Counted from the first letter of the stretch, positions 38,613 to 50,800 are shown. The stretch: 64,000 bases of DNA from Diplonema papillatum (GCA_030068145.1 JAPJBO010000798.1:1-64000); one strand, 5' to 3'. Notes: a model not told the origin generated them from the letters alone. Numbers and translations are program-made.

Positions 38613-39848
38613 GATGCTCCGGGATGCGGGTGCATCTCATTTTTGCGCCTTCGTCGTGTTTGTGCCCACAGCTTGTGTCGGGTCGTGTCGCATCAGAATT
38701 GCCAGAGTCATCACTAATGTCTGCGGTCACGCACCTGCTGCTCCGGAATGCGGGTGCATCGCACTTTTGGCACCTTCGTCGTGTTTGTGCCCACAGCTTG
38801 TGTCGAGTCGTGTCGCATCAGAATTGCCAGAGTCATCACTAATGTCTGCGGTCACGCACCTGCTGCTCCGGAATGCGGGTGCATCGCACTTTTGGCGCCT
38901 TCGTCGTGTTTGTGCCCACAGCTTGTGTCGAGTCGTGTCGCATCAGAATTGCCAGAGTCATCACTAATGTCTGCGGTCACGCACCTGCTGCTCCGGAATG
39001 CGGGTGCATCGCACTTTTGGCGCCTTCGTCGTGTTTGTGCCCACAGCTTGTGTCGGGTCGTGTCGCATCAGATTGCCAGAGTCATCACTAATGTCTGCGG
39101 TCACGCACCTGCTGCTCCGGAATGCGGGTGCATCGCACTTTTGGCACCTTCGTCGTGTTTGTGCCCACAGCTTGTGTCGAGTCGTGTCGCATCAGAATTG
39201 CCAGAGTCATCACTAATGTCTGCGGTCACGCACCTGCTGCTCCGGAATGCGGGTGCATCGCACTTTTGGCGCCTTCGTCGTGTTTGTGCCCACAGCTTGT
39301 GTCGGGTCGTGTCGCATCAGATGCCAGAGTCATCACTAATGTCTGCGGTCACGCACCTGCTGCTCCGGAATGCGGGTGCATCGCACTTTTGGCACCTTCG
39401 TCGTGTTTGTGCCCACAGCTTGTGTCGAGTCGTGTCGCATCAGATTGCCAGAGTCATCACTAATGTCTGCGGTCACGCACCTGCTGCTCCGGAATGCGGG
39501 TGCATCGCACTTTTGGCGCCTTCGTCGTGTTTGTGCCCACAGCTTGTGTCGAGTCGTGTCGCATCAGAATTGCCAGAGTCATCACTAATGTCTGCGGTCA
39601 CGCACCTGCTGCTCCGGAATGCGGGTGCATCGCACTTTTGGCGCCTTCGTCGTGTTTGTGCCCACAGCTTGTGTCGGGTCGTGTCGCATCAGAATTGCCA
39701 GAGTCATCACTAATGTCTGCGGTCACGCACCTGCTGCTCCGGAATGCGGGTGCATCGCACTTTTGGCACCTTCGTCGTGTTTGTGCCCACAGCTTGTGTC
39801 GAGTCGTGTCGCATCAGAATTGCCAGAGTCATCACTAATGTCTGCGGC
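38613..39848. repeat. Satellite array, 124-125 bp unit, ten copies
   Basis: GGTGCATCGCACTTTTGGC recurs at about 38630, 38754, 38879, 39004, 39128, 39252, 39376, 39500, 39625 and 39750. Copies are >95% identical by eye, with 1-bp length differences that shift frame, so it is not coding. Read on the minus strand (gene sense), each unit contains AGCAG|GTGCGTG, a 5' splice-site-like word. It lies in the intron between exons 43298-43581 and 30539-30664. Confidence 0.9.
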
Positions 39849-41027
39849 AACGCTGTCGTCAACAACAGTTCAACGCAAAACCTCGCTTGGAGTGTCCGCT
39901 TTACTGTCGTGGTCTGCCAATTATTCAGAAGCCTAGTAGAAACACCTCGCACATGTTGCTTCTCGGCGTGCTGCTTCAGCTCATCCAATCAGCCTTTTGT
40001 CTGATTTTTCAGTGGTCGCCACTAACTTTGACTTCGGCCAAGATGTCAAGCCTGGCGAAAGGGCCTGCTCCGCCAGAAGCGGTTTTGCCCAAGTTGCAGT
40101 GTAATCAACCTCTGCAAGCAAGGCAGTCCGTCGTTCTAGCGTTTATTGTGTTCTTTTCGCTCTTTCGCCTTCGCTGCCCAGGGACTGCAACTTAAGCGTC
40201 AAGTCGCATTTTCCGTGCCTGCAATCCACGGTTCAGAGGTGAACTCGTATACAGAGTCTCCTCAAGAACCGGTAGATGGTAGTCGTAAGCAGAGCTTGGC
40301 CAGCAAGCATCTCTCACTCCCTGACTGACCCTTGTTCGGGTACTTGTCGCCGAATTCGAAACTACGCGTGGCTGGGACGGCCCACATTGACATCATCGGT
40401 CGTCATCTCCGTCAGCTTCTCAAACGGCGAGCACACTCCTGAAACATCGTCGCAGTCTCGGGTGTCTCGTCCTCTCGCGCCCACTGCAACCGGAGTGGAC
40501 CCAATGGGGCCCTCTTCGCAGCTTTCGGGGTCCCTTTAGAGCTGCTGGCCCGCAGGCAACAGAATCCACGTGACACGGAATGCGTTTCGTCGAAACATCG
40601 GCTGAGGCTGACAATAGAGTCAGTGCAGCCACACCTCGCCCGTTCACAGAAAGTCTGTGTCGCTGACGTCGCCGACGATCTGACCCAAAAACGTCCGAAT
40701 CCATTCTCCACAAAGTCAGAAATAGTGTCTCATTCAAACATTTCTCGACAAATACTGGGTTCGGGTATATATTCACACAAATTGTCAACGCCGCGGGATA
40801 TTGTACCCTCAGAACCCCCGTATTCTGAGGCTGAGTTGGGGCCCTCATCCCTTCTTCTGAGCATAGAACCCGGTTTCGCCTCAGAGGTCGCACACCCCAC
40901 ATGCACAGCATCGTACTTGCCAGAATATTTCTGCCCCAACCCTCCCCCCTGGCATCGTCTCAGATTCCTCTCTTTTTGTATGATCGGAGGTCCTCAAGCC
41001 CCACCTTTTTGCCTTGGGCCCGGGGAG
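39849..41027. other. Intronic sequence, nothing recognised
   Basis: No domain, repeat or splice-consistent exon found. A plus frame at 40623-41339 runs into the tandem repeat below and is not supported as a gene. Confidence 0.4.
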
Positions 41028-41300
41028 AGGGGAGCAAACACTGCGCAGGATACAAGCCACCCTGGGATGCTCCTCAAAACCCGGAGTAGTTCTGAGAGTT
41101 CCTGCAGGAAAGGTAAAAATAAAAAAGGACTAAGCTCTGGATCGGAGAGGGGAGCAAATACTGCTCAGGATACAAGCCACCCTGGGATGCTCCTCAAAAC
41201 CCGGAGTAGTTCTGAGAGTTCCTGCAGGAAAGGTAAAAATAAAAAAGGACTAAGCTCTGGATCGGAGAGGGGAGCAAACACTGCGCAGGATACCTCTCAT
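41028..41300. repeat. Tandem repeat, 120-bp unit, 2.2 copies
   Basis: GAGAGGGGAGCAAACACTGC starts units near 41028, 41148 and 41268. A further partial unit (CACCCTGGGATGCTCCTCAA) sits at 41481-41555. Confidence 0.85.
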
Positions 41301-41644
41301 CTCACCTTTAAAACACGGCTGCTTCACGCATGCCGTTGACGGCCGCTACATTGTGCGCCCGACATTGTGCACGCGTGTTGCAGTCGTTGGGTGGTATTGA
41401 CAAGGGGTTGCATTGGACACTCGGATGAGCTCTGTTACTTCACCGCCGCAGGTTCCCCCTTGCCCTGGGACTTGGCAAGCCACCCTGGGATGCTCCTCAA
41501 AACCCCGGAGTAGTTCTGAGAGTTCCTGCAGGAAAGGTAAAAATAAAGAAATGGACCCCGCCCTGAGTTCTGCCGGGTTTCTGCTGGGTTCTTGGCGACT
41601 TCTTGCCGACTTTCTACCGGGGTCTGGATCACACCATGAGGCGA

Positions 41645-41805
41645 AGTACTTTCTATTACTATCCCCAAACTTTTATACCATTCTATTACTATCCCTAAAC
41701 TTTTATACCATTCTATTGCTATCCCCTAACTACGTAATAGAATGGAATAAAAGTTTTTGGGGTAGTAATAGAATGGTATAAAAGTTTGAAATAGTAATAG
41801 AATGG
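41645..41805. repeat. Long imperfect inverted repeat (MITE- or foldback-like)
   Basis: TACCATTCTATTACTATCC is repeated on the left and AGTAATAGAATGGTATAAAA on the right, forming a foldback centred near 41735 (CTACGTAATAG). Confidence 0.7.
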
Positions 41806-42737
41806 GCAAAAAAAAGTTTCAAACGTCATATTTAGGACTTCACCTCCGCCATATTAGCTTCATTTTGCCTCAGTTTTCCAAATTCTGTCTCAATAGCCAA
41901 TTTGCTTTTCCCGCTCTGGAATCGAGAAGCTTTCTTTAGGTCACCCGAATCTTCCAAAAGGGGGGGTCCGGGGGGCACCGCCCCCCGGCAAACGGTACGG
42001 TACATTCAGGTGGAGAAAGAGTTTGCACTTCTCAGTCCGTTTGTCGCGTTAAACACATCGACCAACGTACTGGTGGCACTGTTTGCCACCTGTGTCACAC
42101 AGGCTGTGACCCTCGCCCCGGTGCACATTTCTGAAGCCAACAGCCCATTTCAAATGTGTTCGGCGGTACTGCAGAGCCACGGGCCTACGGGTCAAGTGGC
42201 TACCGATTTCCCAAACTAAAGCATCAAGGCGTGGCGCACCTTGGGGCTTGGCGCTCGCGCTGAACACAAGCTCGTCGAGACGGTCAGCCGCAGGGCAGAG
42301 CGGACGGGGTTGTGGCACTGTGCTGCCTCCGACTCAAGCTTTGCATGCTGTGGTTGACCGTCACGGTCCTGGACCAGGAGCGGCGTTTTCTTGCGTTATT
42401 TTCTTAGCGTTATTTGTGGATTAGAAGGTCGGTATTTTAAAGTCTCCAGTTGACCGTAGAGGCTTGAGTATGGCGGGGGGTTGAGAAAAGTGAGAGGGTG
42501 CAGCTCGTGTCGGGTGTTGTGTCACTCCATTGTGAAACCTTGTGAAGTCCCCTAACGCGTTTAGGGGGTGCTTGGGATTGGGTAGGGTGTGGTCGTTCTG
42601 CTACGGCGTGAAAAGCCAGGAAGTTTCGACGCTAATCTTCGACTCTTGATTAAGTTCACCGGGTTGCGTGCTCGTCAGGAAGATCCCGGTGCCTGGCTTT
42701 TCTTCTTCTTCTGAGCCGCCTAGTTGGGTGCGCAGAT

Positions 42738-42832
42738 TTGTGAGGGGCCTGATCTCAGAAAAGAAAGCGTGTGCGGCACCACCGAAAGCACGTGTAGAGA
42801 TAAAACCGCACAACTCGCGAGGAAGGCCATAC
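42738..42832. repeat. Dispersed repeat R4, copy 2
   Basis: Same ordered blocks as at 30768-30864. It directly adjoins the R1 copies that start at 42838. Confidence 0.8.
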
Positions 42833-42837
42833 ACTTT

Positions 42838-43297
42838 GTAAGCGTTGCGACCGACACGAAGAAGAAATTCGCTTTGAATTTAGTCTTGGGCCCCCCACGC
42901 ACCCGCAAGATTTTTAGCGCTTCTTGTGGTTTAGAGGTTCGGTGTTTTAGGGTCTCCGGTTGACCATTGAGGCTGTGAGGCGGGTAGTATGAGGGTAGTA
43001 GGTATGCTTATACACTTTACCTACGGCTAGTCGTGTTTGTAAGTGTTGCGACCGACACGAAGAAGAAATTCGCTTTGAATTTAGTCTTGGGCCCCACGCA
43101 CCCGCAAGATTTTTAGCGTTTATTGTGGTTTAGAGGTACGGTGTTCTAGGGTCTCCGGTTGACCATTGAGGCTGTGAGGCGGGTAGTATGAGGGTAGTAG
43201 GTATGCTTATACACTTTAACTACGGCTAGCCATGTTTGTAAGTGTTGCGACCGACACCAAGAAGAAATTCGCTTCGAAATTGGTCTTGGCCCCCCAC
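42838..43297 (-). repeat. R1 units in tandem, starting at the 5' splice site of exon 43298-43581
   Basis: Three units (~42838-42965, 43025-43165, 43230-43320) carry GTTGCGACCGACAC, GAAGAAATTCGCTT, CCCACGCACCCGCAAGATTT and TTAGGGTCTCCGGTTGACC. Read in gene sense, each unit holds AAATCTTGCGGGTGC|GTGGGG, identical to the proposed exon end and 5' splice site, so the boundary has been copied into the intron. A weaker partial copy is at 42395-42465. Confidence 0.75.
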
Positions 43298-43581
43298 GCA
43301 CCCGCAAGATTTTTAACACTGAAAACAGAGGCATACGCGGAGCACAGGCCATCGGTACACTTAATCTGCTGCATGGAGACGGATTGGTGGCAGAGCTCGG
43401 AGAGCTTCGTCGTGACCGAAGCCTGCGACAACCAAGCGGCGATGTGCATTCGCAGGAGAGCCGAAAGGGCCTCGCTGATGTACGTGTATCCAGGCAGCAC
43501 CGAAAGCACGACTGCATTCGTCGTTTGGTCGACAGCTGGGTAACGGATAGCCGTCGTCCTCCCGTTGGCGTCCGTGTACCC
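43298..43581 (-). CDS. Mosaic gene exon: lectin-like module downstream region
   Basis: The 3' splice site is ATCCACGCAG|GGG (phase 0), continuing the exon at 45509 to give ...VAQDGSSL-GYTDANGRTTAI. The exon reads through LSVLPGYTYISEALSALLRM, LCHQSVSMQQIKCTDGLC and SVFSVKNLAG. The end is chosen at GC|GTGGGG because this gives phase 2, which fits exon 30539-30664, and because the same GTGGGG start is conserved in R1. Alternatives are G|GTGCGT and A|GTGTTA. 284 bp. Function not recognised. Confidence 0.55.
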
Positions 43582-45165
43582 CTGCGTGGATTGATTACGA
43601 ATAGATAGAGAGCCCCGAGTAGTAAAGAGCTAGGGAGCGATTTAGGGTCAACGGCAAAAGGAAGATAGAGAGCCCCGAGTAGTAAAGAGCTAGAGAGCGA
43701 TTTAGGGCCAACGGCAAAAGTCGATTGATTACGACAGTTGACGGTAGAAAGAGAGCCCCGAGTAGTAAAGAGCTAGGGAGCGATTTAGGGTCAACGGCAA
43801 AAGTCGATTGATTACGACAGTTGACGGTAGATAGAGAGCCCCGAGTAGTAAAGAGCTAGGGAGCGATTTAGGGTCAACGGCAAAAGTCGATTGATTACGA
43901 ATAGATAGAGAGCCCCGAGTAGTAAAGAGCTAGAGAACGATTCAGGGCCAACGGCAAAAGTCGATTGATTACCCGAGTAGTAAAGAGCTAGAGAGCGATT
44001 TAGGGCCAACGGCAAAAGTCGATTGATTACGACAGTTGACGGTAGATAGAGAGCCCCGAGTAGTAAAGAGCTAGGGAGCGATTTAGGGTCAACGGCAAAA
44101 GTCGATTGATTACCCGAGTAGTAAAGAGCTAGGGAGCGATTTAGGGTCAAACGCAAAAGTCGATTGATTACGAATAGATAGAGAGCCCCGAGTAGTAAAG
44201 AGCTAGAGAACGATTCAGGGCCAACGGCAAAAGTCGATTGATTACGAATAGATAGAGAGCCCCGAGTAGTAAAGAGCTAGAGAACGATTCAGGGCCAACG
44301 GCAAAAGTCGATTGATTACGACAGTTGACGGTAGAAAGAGAGCCCCGAGTAGTAAAGAGCTAGGGAGCGATTTAGGGTCAACGGCAAAAGTCGATTGATT
44401 ACGACAGTTGACGGTGGATAGAGAGCCCCGAGTAGTAAAGAGCTAGGGAGCGATTTAGGGTCAACGGCAAAAGTCGATTGATTACGAATAGATAGAGAGC
44501 CCCGAGTAGTAAAGAGCTAGAGAACGATTCAGGGCCAACGGCAAAAGTCGATTGATTACGAATAGATAGAGAGCCCCGAGTAGTAAAGAGCTAGAGAACG
44601 ATTCAGGGCCAACGGCAAAAGTCGATTGATTACGAATAGATAGAGAGCCCCGAGTAGTAAAGAGCTAGAGAACGATTCAGGGCCAACGGCAAAAGTCGAT
44701 TGATTACGACAGTTGACGGTAGAAAGAGAGCCCCGAGTAGTAAAGAGCTAGGGAGCGATTTAGGGTCAACGGCAAAAGTCGATTGATTACGACAGTTGAC
44801 GGTGGATAGAGAGCCCCGAGTAGTAAAGAGCTAGGGAGCGATTTAGGGTCAACGGCAAAAGTCGATTGATTACGAATAGATAGAGAGCCCCGAGTAGTAA
44901 AGAGCTAGAGAACGATTCAGGGCCAACGGCAAAAGTCGATTGACTACGACAGTTGACGGTAGAAAGAGAGCCCCGAGTAGTAAAGAGCTAGGGAGCGATT
45001 TAGGGTCAACGGCAAAAGTCGATTGATTACGACAGTTGACGGTAGCTAAAGAGCTAGAGAGCGATTTAGGGCCCACGACAAAGTCGATTGATTACGACAG
45101 TTGACGAAGATAGAGAGCCCCGAGTAGTAAAGAGCAAGAGACCGATTTAGGGCCAACGAAAAAAG
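43582..45165 (-). repeat. Intronic tandem array, ~74/84-bp units, about 20 copies
   Basis: Core CCCGAGTAGTAAAGAGCTAG with GATTTAGGGTCAACGGCAAA or GATTCAGGGCCAACGGCAAA. Two spacer types (GAATAGATAGAGAG and GACAGTTGACGGTAGA) alternate. In gene sense the last unit's CTATTCGTAATCAATC runs directly into the 3' splice site of exon 43298-43581, so the array reaches the splice acceptor. Confidence 0.9.
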
Positions 45166-45243
45166 GGGCAAACAAGGGAAGCTACGCTATGTTGTACTTG
45201 TTTTGCACACTGGCTGAACTCACCTGCTTCGGTAAGTATCATG

Positions 45244-45430
45244 CAGTACGCTGCGCAACAAGTACTTTTTTTGGATTGTTAAGACAAATAGTATAGAAAC
45301 AGTCTAAGTACTTTTTTTGGATTGTTAAGACAAATAGTATAGAAAACAGTCTAAGTACTTTTTTCGGATTGTTAAGACAAATAGTAAAGAAAACAGTCTA
45401 AATTACTACTAGTGCATTGTTAACACGAAT
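45244..45430. repeat. Tandem repeat, ~52-bp unit, four copies
   Basis: AAGTACTTTTTTTGGATTGT and TAAGACAAATAGTATAGAAA repeat. A related GCATTGTTAACAC word follows the EGF exon 5' splice site at 30510. Confidence 0.85.
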
Positions 45431-45508
45431 AGTAGAGAAATAGTCGAAATTAAAGCACCTAAGACTCCAGAAAGAGTTTCACTTTTTTCAAAAAAAAGTG
45501 TCCCATAC

Positions 45509-48183
45509 CAGAGACGACCCGTCTTGCGCGACCATCTTCGCGTTCGGCGGGAGCGCGACGGTCGGGTGGTACATCTTCGTGGCGCCGCCGGGCAGCGTGA
45601 CGAAGGACACCGTGTGCACGTGGGGCAGGACGACAGCCACGGTCACCTTCAGGGCGCAGTCGCTGGTCGCCGCGCACAGCGCCTCCGCGTCGGGCGCCGA
45701 CAAGTACACGCACACCGGGTACGCGTCCGCCCGGTCGCACGCCACGGCAGCCAACCCCCACCGGAACTCCTCCGCGGACCACTCCAGCACCGCACACTTG
45801 GCGTCGGCCGCCAACTCGGAGAGCCCGATAGCCGCCCAGTCGACCGCGGCACCGTCTGCCCACCCCCAGTTTGCCCCCGCGTCGCAGCCGTCGTCGCAAA
45901 CCGCGGAAACCCAGTACCGCCGGGTATCCATCAGCAAGCCGCCGGCGGCTTGAACAAGCGAATCGATGTCGTCCTGCGTCTTCGTCGTCGCGAGCACTAC
46001 CGGATCGACGCTCGCGCACCAGTCGACGCCGTTCTGGTGGTTCCGGACGGGGGTGACGCGAATCAGCGGCTCGAGGTGCAGCTCTGTCGCGGCGCCGTCC
46101 GCGTCCACGCAAGCCACGACCGACCCGTCTGGCGCGTGCTGGCACAGCGTTTTCGCGGTGACGGCCGCAGGCGGGAGCCCGAGGTCGTTCGCGACGGCTT
46201 CGAGGAAGAGCTGGAGCTTGGTAGACGGGCCGGAGAGCCCGAAAAGCTCTTCCGTGTTCGTCGACTCGAACGTCACGGCCGCGACGTGCGTCGCGTTCGC
46301 GTCGATTTTCGACCGGGACACGACGACTACAGGGTCTGCCGGCGCTTCGGTCACCCCCGGCCTCACGCCTGGAACGTCGTCGTCAACTTTTTCGACCTCC
46401 TCGACCGCGACTTCTACGGCGCCGACGCCGACGCTGAGGCTCGTCGCGACCGCGTCTACGTAAAGCCCCAGCATCGCCGCCGTCCGCTCGCAGCCGTGCG
46501 CCTGCCTCGGGTCGTCGCAGCGCTCCGCGCACGAAAATCCGGGGGAGCACCCGCATTGAAACCCGCCGCTGCTTCCGTACTCGAAGCAAGAGTGCGCGGC
46601 GGTGATCCCGCAGTACCCGTCGTCGCACGGCGAAGCGGTGTGCGTCCCTTCCCGGACGCACACCGCAGACGTGTAATCCGTGTGGACTTGGAGGTCGACC
46701 GGGGAATCCGCAGGGATCAGGTGGCAGAGAGCTTTCACCGTGTCGTACGACACTGCGTGGCACGACGCGTCAGCCTCGCAGAGTGCCTTGCACTCTTTGA
46801 AGGAAGCCGTCCTCGCCGTGTCGAAGCTGCTGTTCGCCGCTCGGGCGTCGGCCCCCGGTGCGGGGGTGAAGGCACACGCGTGCTCCACCAAAGGACACGA
46901 CACAACGTAGGTTCGGTATCCCAGCCGCGCCGTCACGTCGCCGGCGACGCTGGGCGCAGCGGTCTTCAGCAGGCAGGCCCCGGCTTCGTCGGCGGCGAGC
47001 GCGAAAATCCGCGAGAACGCGACGCAGCCCGGGGCCGCGGCGCACGCGTCGACGCACTGCTGGAGGGTCTTCCCTTCGAGGTTGCCGTCGGCGGCGTCGA
47101 AGACATGCGATGCTATGCCGAAGTCCGCAGGCATCCACCCCACTTCGCACGATCTCGACAGCCCCGTGAGCGCGAGCGTGTTCGCCTGCCTGGACTGCGC
47201 GAGGACACGCCTGCCGAGGGACGCGGAACCTGCGCCGGAAGACGCGTCGCCCGCTGTCGCTTCGCACGAAACACACGAAAACGACGGGAAAGGAACCGGC
47301 GTCGTGGCGTCGCTGCACACCGGGCTGGCGGCCGCCTTGCCGCAGAACTCGGCCGTCGACGCACCGGAGGCAAGCGTGACGACGACCGATACCTTCTGCA
47401 CGGTCGATTCTCCGAAACCCGCGGCCGCTGCCGTCGCGCCGCCGGTGCCGTCCGGCGTCGCGGCTTCCCAGGCGAGCTGACACGCGTCGGCGACGCAGTG
47501 CTGGATGCTGGTGATGGATACTTGGTGAGCGGCGACGTCGAGCAAGTGACCCATCGAATTCGCGAGCACGATTCGCTCCGCGTCGGAGGTGAAATCGCGG
47601 GTTCCAGCTGGTGCTTCGAGCTCCAAAACGACCGCCGGCGCATCGCTGGTCTTCCACTCGACGCCTTCCGACACCACAGACCAGCGGCACTCCACACTAC
47701 CCGCACACAGCGTGGCGAGCCCGAGGGTTGCAAGGGAAGGGTTGAGGTTCGAAAGGAACGCGCCGTGGTGGTGGGCCATTTCGTCGTCGATTTCGCGGAG
47801 GACGGTCGCTTCGTACGCCTTCGGAGCGAGGCCGCCGGGAACACGGACCTGCGTGCGCACCCACAGGGTTGAAATCGTCGACGTGTTGTCCGGGGCTGCG
47901 AGCGTTGAGAACACGGCCGCCGTCAGCCTGTCCACGTGGATCCCGTACTTGAACTTCACCACCGCGTAGTCCTGCGTCGAAGCAGCGAGGGCGCGGACCA
48001 AGCGCGGGTGGAAATCACCCGACGACCCGTCGGTCTTCGCGCAGACGAAGTGGCCGGCGTCGGCGGCGGCCACGCGGGCGTCGCCGTCCTTGAGGGCGCA
48101 CGCGCGCCGCTCGGTGTCGTACTCGAGGGACGCACACTCGGCCATCTTGCCGCACATCGCGCGGCACTCGGAGAGTGACTGGT
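45509..48183 (-). CDS. Mosaic gene large exon: PAN/Apple, EGF-like and C-type-lectin-like modules
   Basis: 2675 bp from TGCTGTCAG|AC (48183) to CTG|GTATGG (45509). It starts by finishing a PAN domain split across the intron (SLSECRAMCGKMAECASLEY). A ~270-residue Ala/Ser/Val-rich region without known motif follows. Next are two PAN-like modules (CEVGWMPADFG...CVDACAAAPGC and ACAFTPAP...CKALCEADASCHAVSY), an EGF-like CDDGYCG...FQCGCSPGFSC, then a C-type-lectin-like segment with RYWVSAVCDDGC, WGWADG, CAVLEW and YPVCVY. No membrane segment is visible. Likely extracellular, binding protein or sugar; PAN/EGF/lectin mosaics act in adhesion. It is long for a single exon in this gene. Confidence 0.8.
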
Positions 48184-49451
48184 CTGACAGCAGACTGATT
48201 GTGCCTGTTTGTGTGCGTGGAATTCAACGATAGGCAATACCACCTGACGAGATTATACTAAGTCTTGGTCTGTAATTTTTGTTGCACGTGGAAAGAAAGA
48301 GTGTGTGTGCGTGTGGAATTCAACGATAGGTAATACCACCTGACGAGATTATACTAAGTCTTGGTCTGTAATTTTTGTTGCACGTGGAAAGAAAGAGTGT
48401 GTGTGCGTGTGGAATTCAACGATAGGCAATACCACCTGACGAGATTATACTAAGTCTTGGTCTGTAATTTTTGTTGCACGTGGAAAGAAAGAGTGTGTGT
48501 GCGTGTGGAATTCAACGATAGGTAATACCACCTGACGAGATTATACTAAGTCTTGGTCTGTAATTTTTGTTGCACGTGGAAAGAAAGAGTGTGTGTGCGT
48601 GTGGAATTCAACGATAGGTAATACCACCTGACGAGATTATACTAAGTCTTGGTCTGTAATTTTTGTTGCACGTGGAAAGAAAGAGTGTGTGTGCGTGTGG
48701 AGTTCAACGATACGTAGCACCTGACGCGGAGTGTAGCCCGGGTGGTATGTATGTGGACTAAGACTGCAATACTGTTGCACGTGGGAGAGAGAGAGAGAGT
48801 GCGTGTGCGTGTGGAATTCAACGATACGTAGCACCTGACGCGGAGTGTAGCCCAGGTGGTATGTATGTGGACTAAGACTGCAATACTGTTGCACGTGGGA
48901 GAGAGAGAGAGTGCGTGTGCGTGTGGAATTCAACGATACGTAGCACCTGACGCGGAGTGTAGCCCGGGTGGTATGTATGTGAACTAAGACTGCAATACTG
49001 TTGCACGTGGGAGAGAGAGAGAGAGTGCGTGTGCGTGTGGAATTCAACGATACGTAGCACCTGACGCGGAGTGTAGCCCAGGTGGTATGTATGTGGACTA
49101 AGACTGCAATACTGTTGCACGTGGGAGAGAGAGAGAGTGCGTGTGCGTGTGGAATTCAACGATACGTAGCACCTGACGCGGAGTGTAGCCCAGGTGGTAT
49201 GTATGTGGACTAAGACTGCAATACTGTTGCACGTGGGAGAGAGAGAGAGTGCGTGTGCGTGTGGAACTCAACGATACGTAGCACCTGACGCGGAGTGTAG
49301 CCCGGGTGGTATGTATGTGAACTAAGACTGCAATACTGTTGCACGTGGGAGAGAGAGAGAGAGTGCGTGTGCGTGTGGAATTCAACGATACGTAGCACCT
49401 GACGCGGAGTGTAGCCCAGGTGGTATGTATGTGAACTAAGACTGCAATACT

Positions 49452-49713
49452 ATCAGCCTGTCCACGTGGATCCCGCACTTGAACTTCACCACCGCGTAGT
49501 CCTGCGTCGAAGCAGCGAGGGCGCGGACCAAGCGCGGGTGGGAATCCCCCGACGACCCGTCGGTCTTCGCGCAGACGAAGTGGCCGGCGTCGGCGGCGGC
49601 CACGCGGGCGTCGCCGTCCTTGAGGGCGCACGCGCGCCGCTCGGTGTCGTACTCGAGGGACGCACACTCGGCCATCTTGCCGCACATCGCGCGGCACTCG
49701 GAGAGTGACTGGT
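49452..49713 (-). pseudogene. Partial copy of the 5' part of exon 45509-48183 inside the intron
   Basis: About 262 bp almost identical to 47922-48183, including the 3' splice site copy (offset 1530 bp). It ends at GTGGACAGGCTGATAG where the real exon continues GCTGACGGCG. It could be spliced in as an alternative acceptor, but it leads to a stop soon after. Confidence 0.8.
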
Positions 49714-50596
49714 CTGACAGCAGACTGATTGTGCCTGTTTGTGTGCGTGGAATTCAACGATAGGCAATACCACCTGACGAGATTATACTAAGTCTTGGTC
49801 TGTAATTTTTGTTGCACGTGGAAAGAAAGAGTGTGTGTGCGTGTGGAATTCAACGATAGGTAATACCACCTGACGAGATTATACTAAGTCTTGGTCTGTA
49901 ATTTTTGTTGCACGTGGAAAGAAAGAGTGTGTGTGCGTGTGGAGTTCAACGATACGTAGCACCTGACGCGGAGTGTAGCCCGGGTGGTATGTATGTGGAC
50001 TAAGACTGCAATACTGTTGCACGTGGGAGAGAGAGAGAGAGAGAGTGCGTGTGCGTGTGGAATTCAACGATACGTAGCACCTGACGCGGAGTGTAGCCCG
50101 GGTGGTATGTATGTGGACTAAGACTGCAATACTGTTGCACGTGGGAGAGAGAGAGAGAGAGAGTGCGTGTGCGTGTGGAATTCAACGATACGTAGCACCT
50201 GACGCGGAGTGTAGCCCGGGTGGTATGTATGTGAACTAAGACTGCAATACTGTTGCACGTGGGAGAGAGAGAGAGAGTGCGTGTGCGTGTGGAATTCAAC
50301 GATACGTAGCACCTGACGCGGAGTGTAGCCCGGGTGGTATGTATGTGAACTAAGACTGCAATACTGTTGCACGTGGGAGAGAGAGAGAGAGTGCGTGTGC
50401 GTGTGGAATTGAACGATACGTAGCACCTGACGCGGAGTGTAGCCCGGGTGGTATGTATGTGGACTAAGACTGCAATACTGTTGCACGTGGGAGAGAGAGA
50501 GAGAGAGTGCGTGTGCGTGTGGAATTCAACGATACGTAGCACCTGACGCGGAGTGTAGCCCAGGTGGTATGTATGTGAACTAAGACTGCAATACTA

Positions 50597-50800
50597 TCAG
50601 CCTGTCCACGTGGATCCCGCACTTGAACTTCACCACCGCGTAGTCCTGCGTCGAAGCAGCGAGGGCGCGGACCAAGCGCGGGTGGAAATCACCCGACGAC
50701 CGTCGGTCTTCGCGCAGACGAAGTGGCCGGCGTCCTTGAGGGCGCACGCGCGCCGCTCGGTGTCGTGCTCGAGGGACGCACATCGCGCGGCACTCGGAGA
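50597..50800 (-). pseudogene. Second, shorter exon copy inside the intron
   Basis: Same segment as 49452-49713 with internal deletions (around 50728 and 50780) and loss of the splice acceptor region. It shows two rounds of segmental duplication of exon start plus array. Confidence 0.75.

Noticed and set aside
38624..39936. Plus-strand frames encoding repeated HAPAAPECG peptides
   Set aside because: Products of the 124/125-bp satellite; single-base unit differences shift the frame, so no protein is conserved.
40623..41339. 238-codon plus-strand gene
   Set aside because: Its C-terminal third is the 120-bp tandem repeat; no domain, no splice support, composition like surrounding non-coding DNA.
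43590..45165. CRISPR array
   Set aside because: Units are contiguous near-identical repeats without unique spacers, in a eukaryotic intron.
46000..47872. 782-codon plus frame opposite the large PAN exon
   Set aside because: Arg/Val-rich antisense shadow; the minus strand carries the Cys-spaced PAN, EGF and lectin modules.
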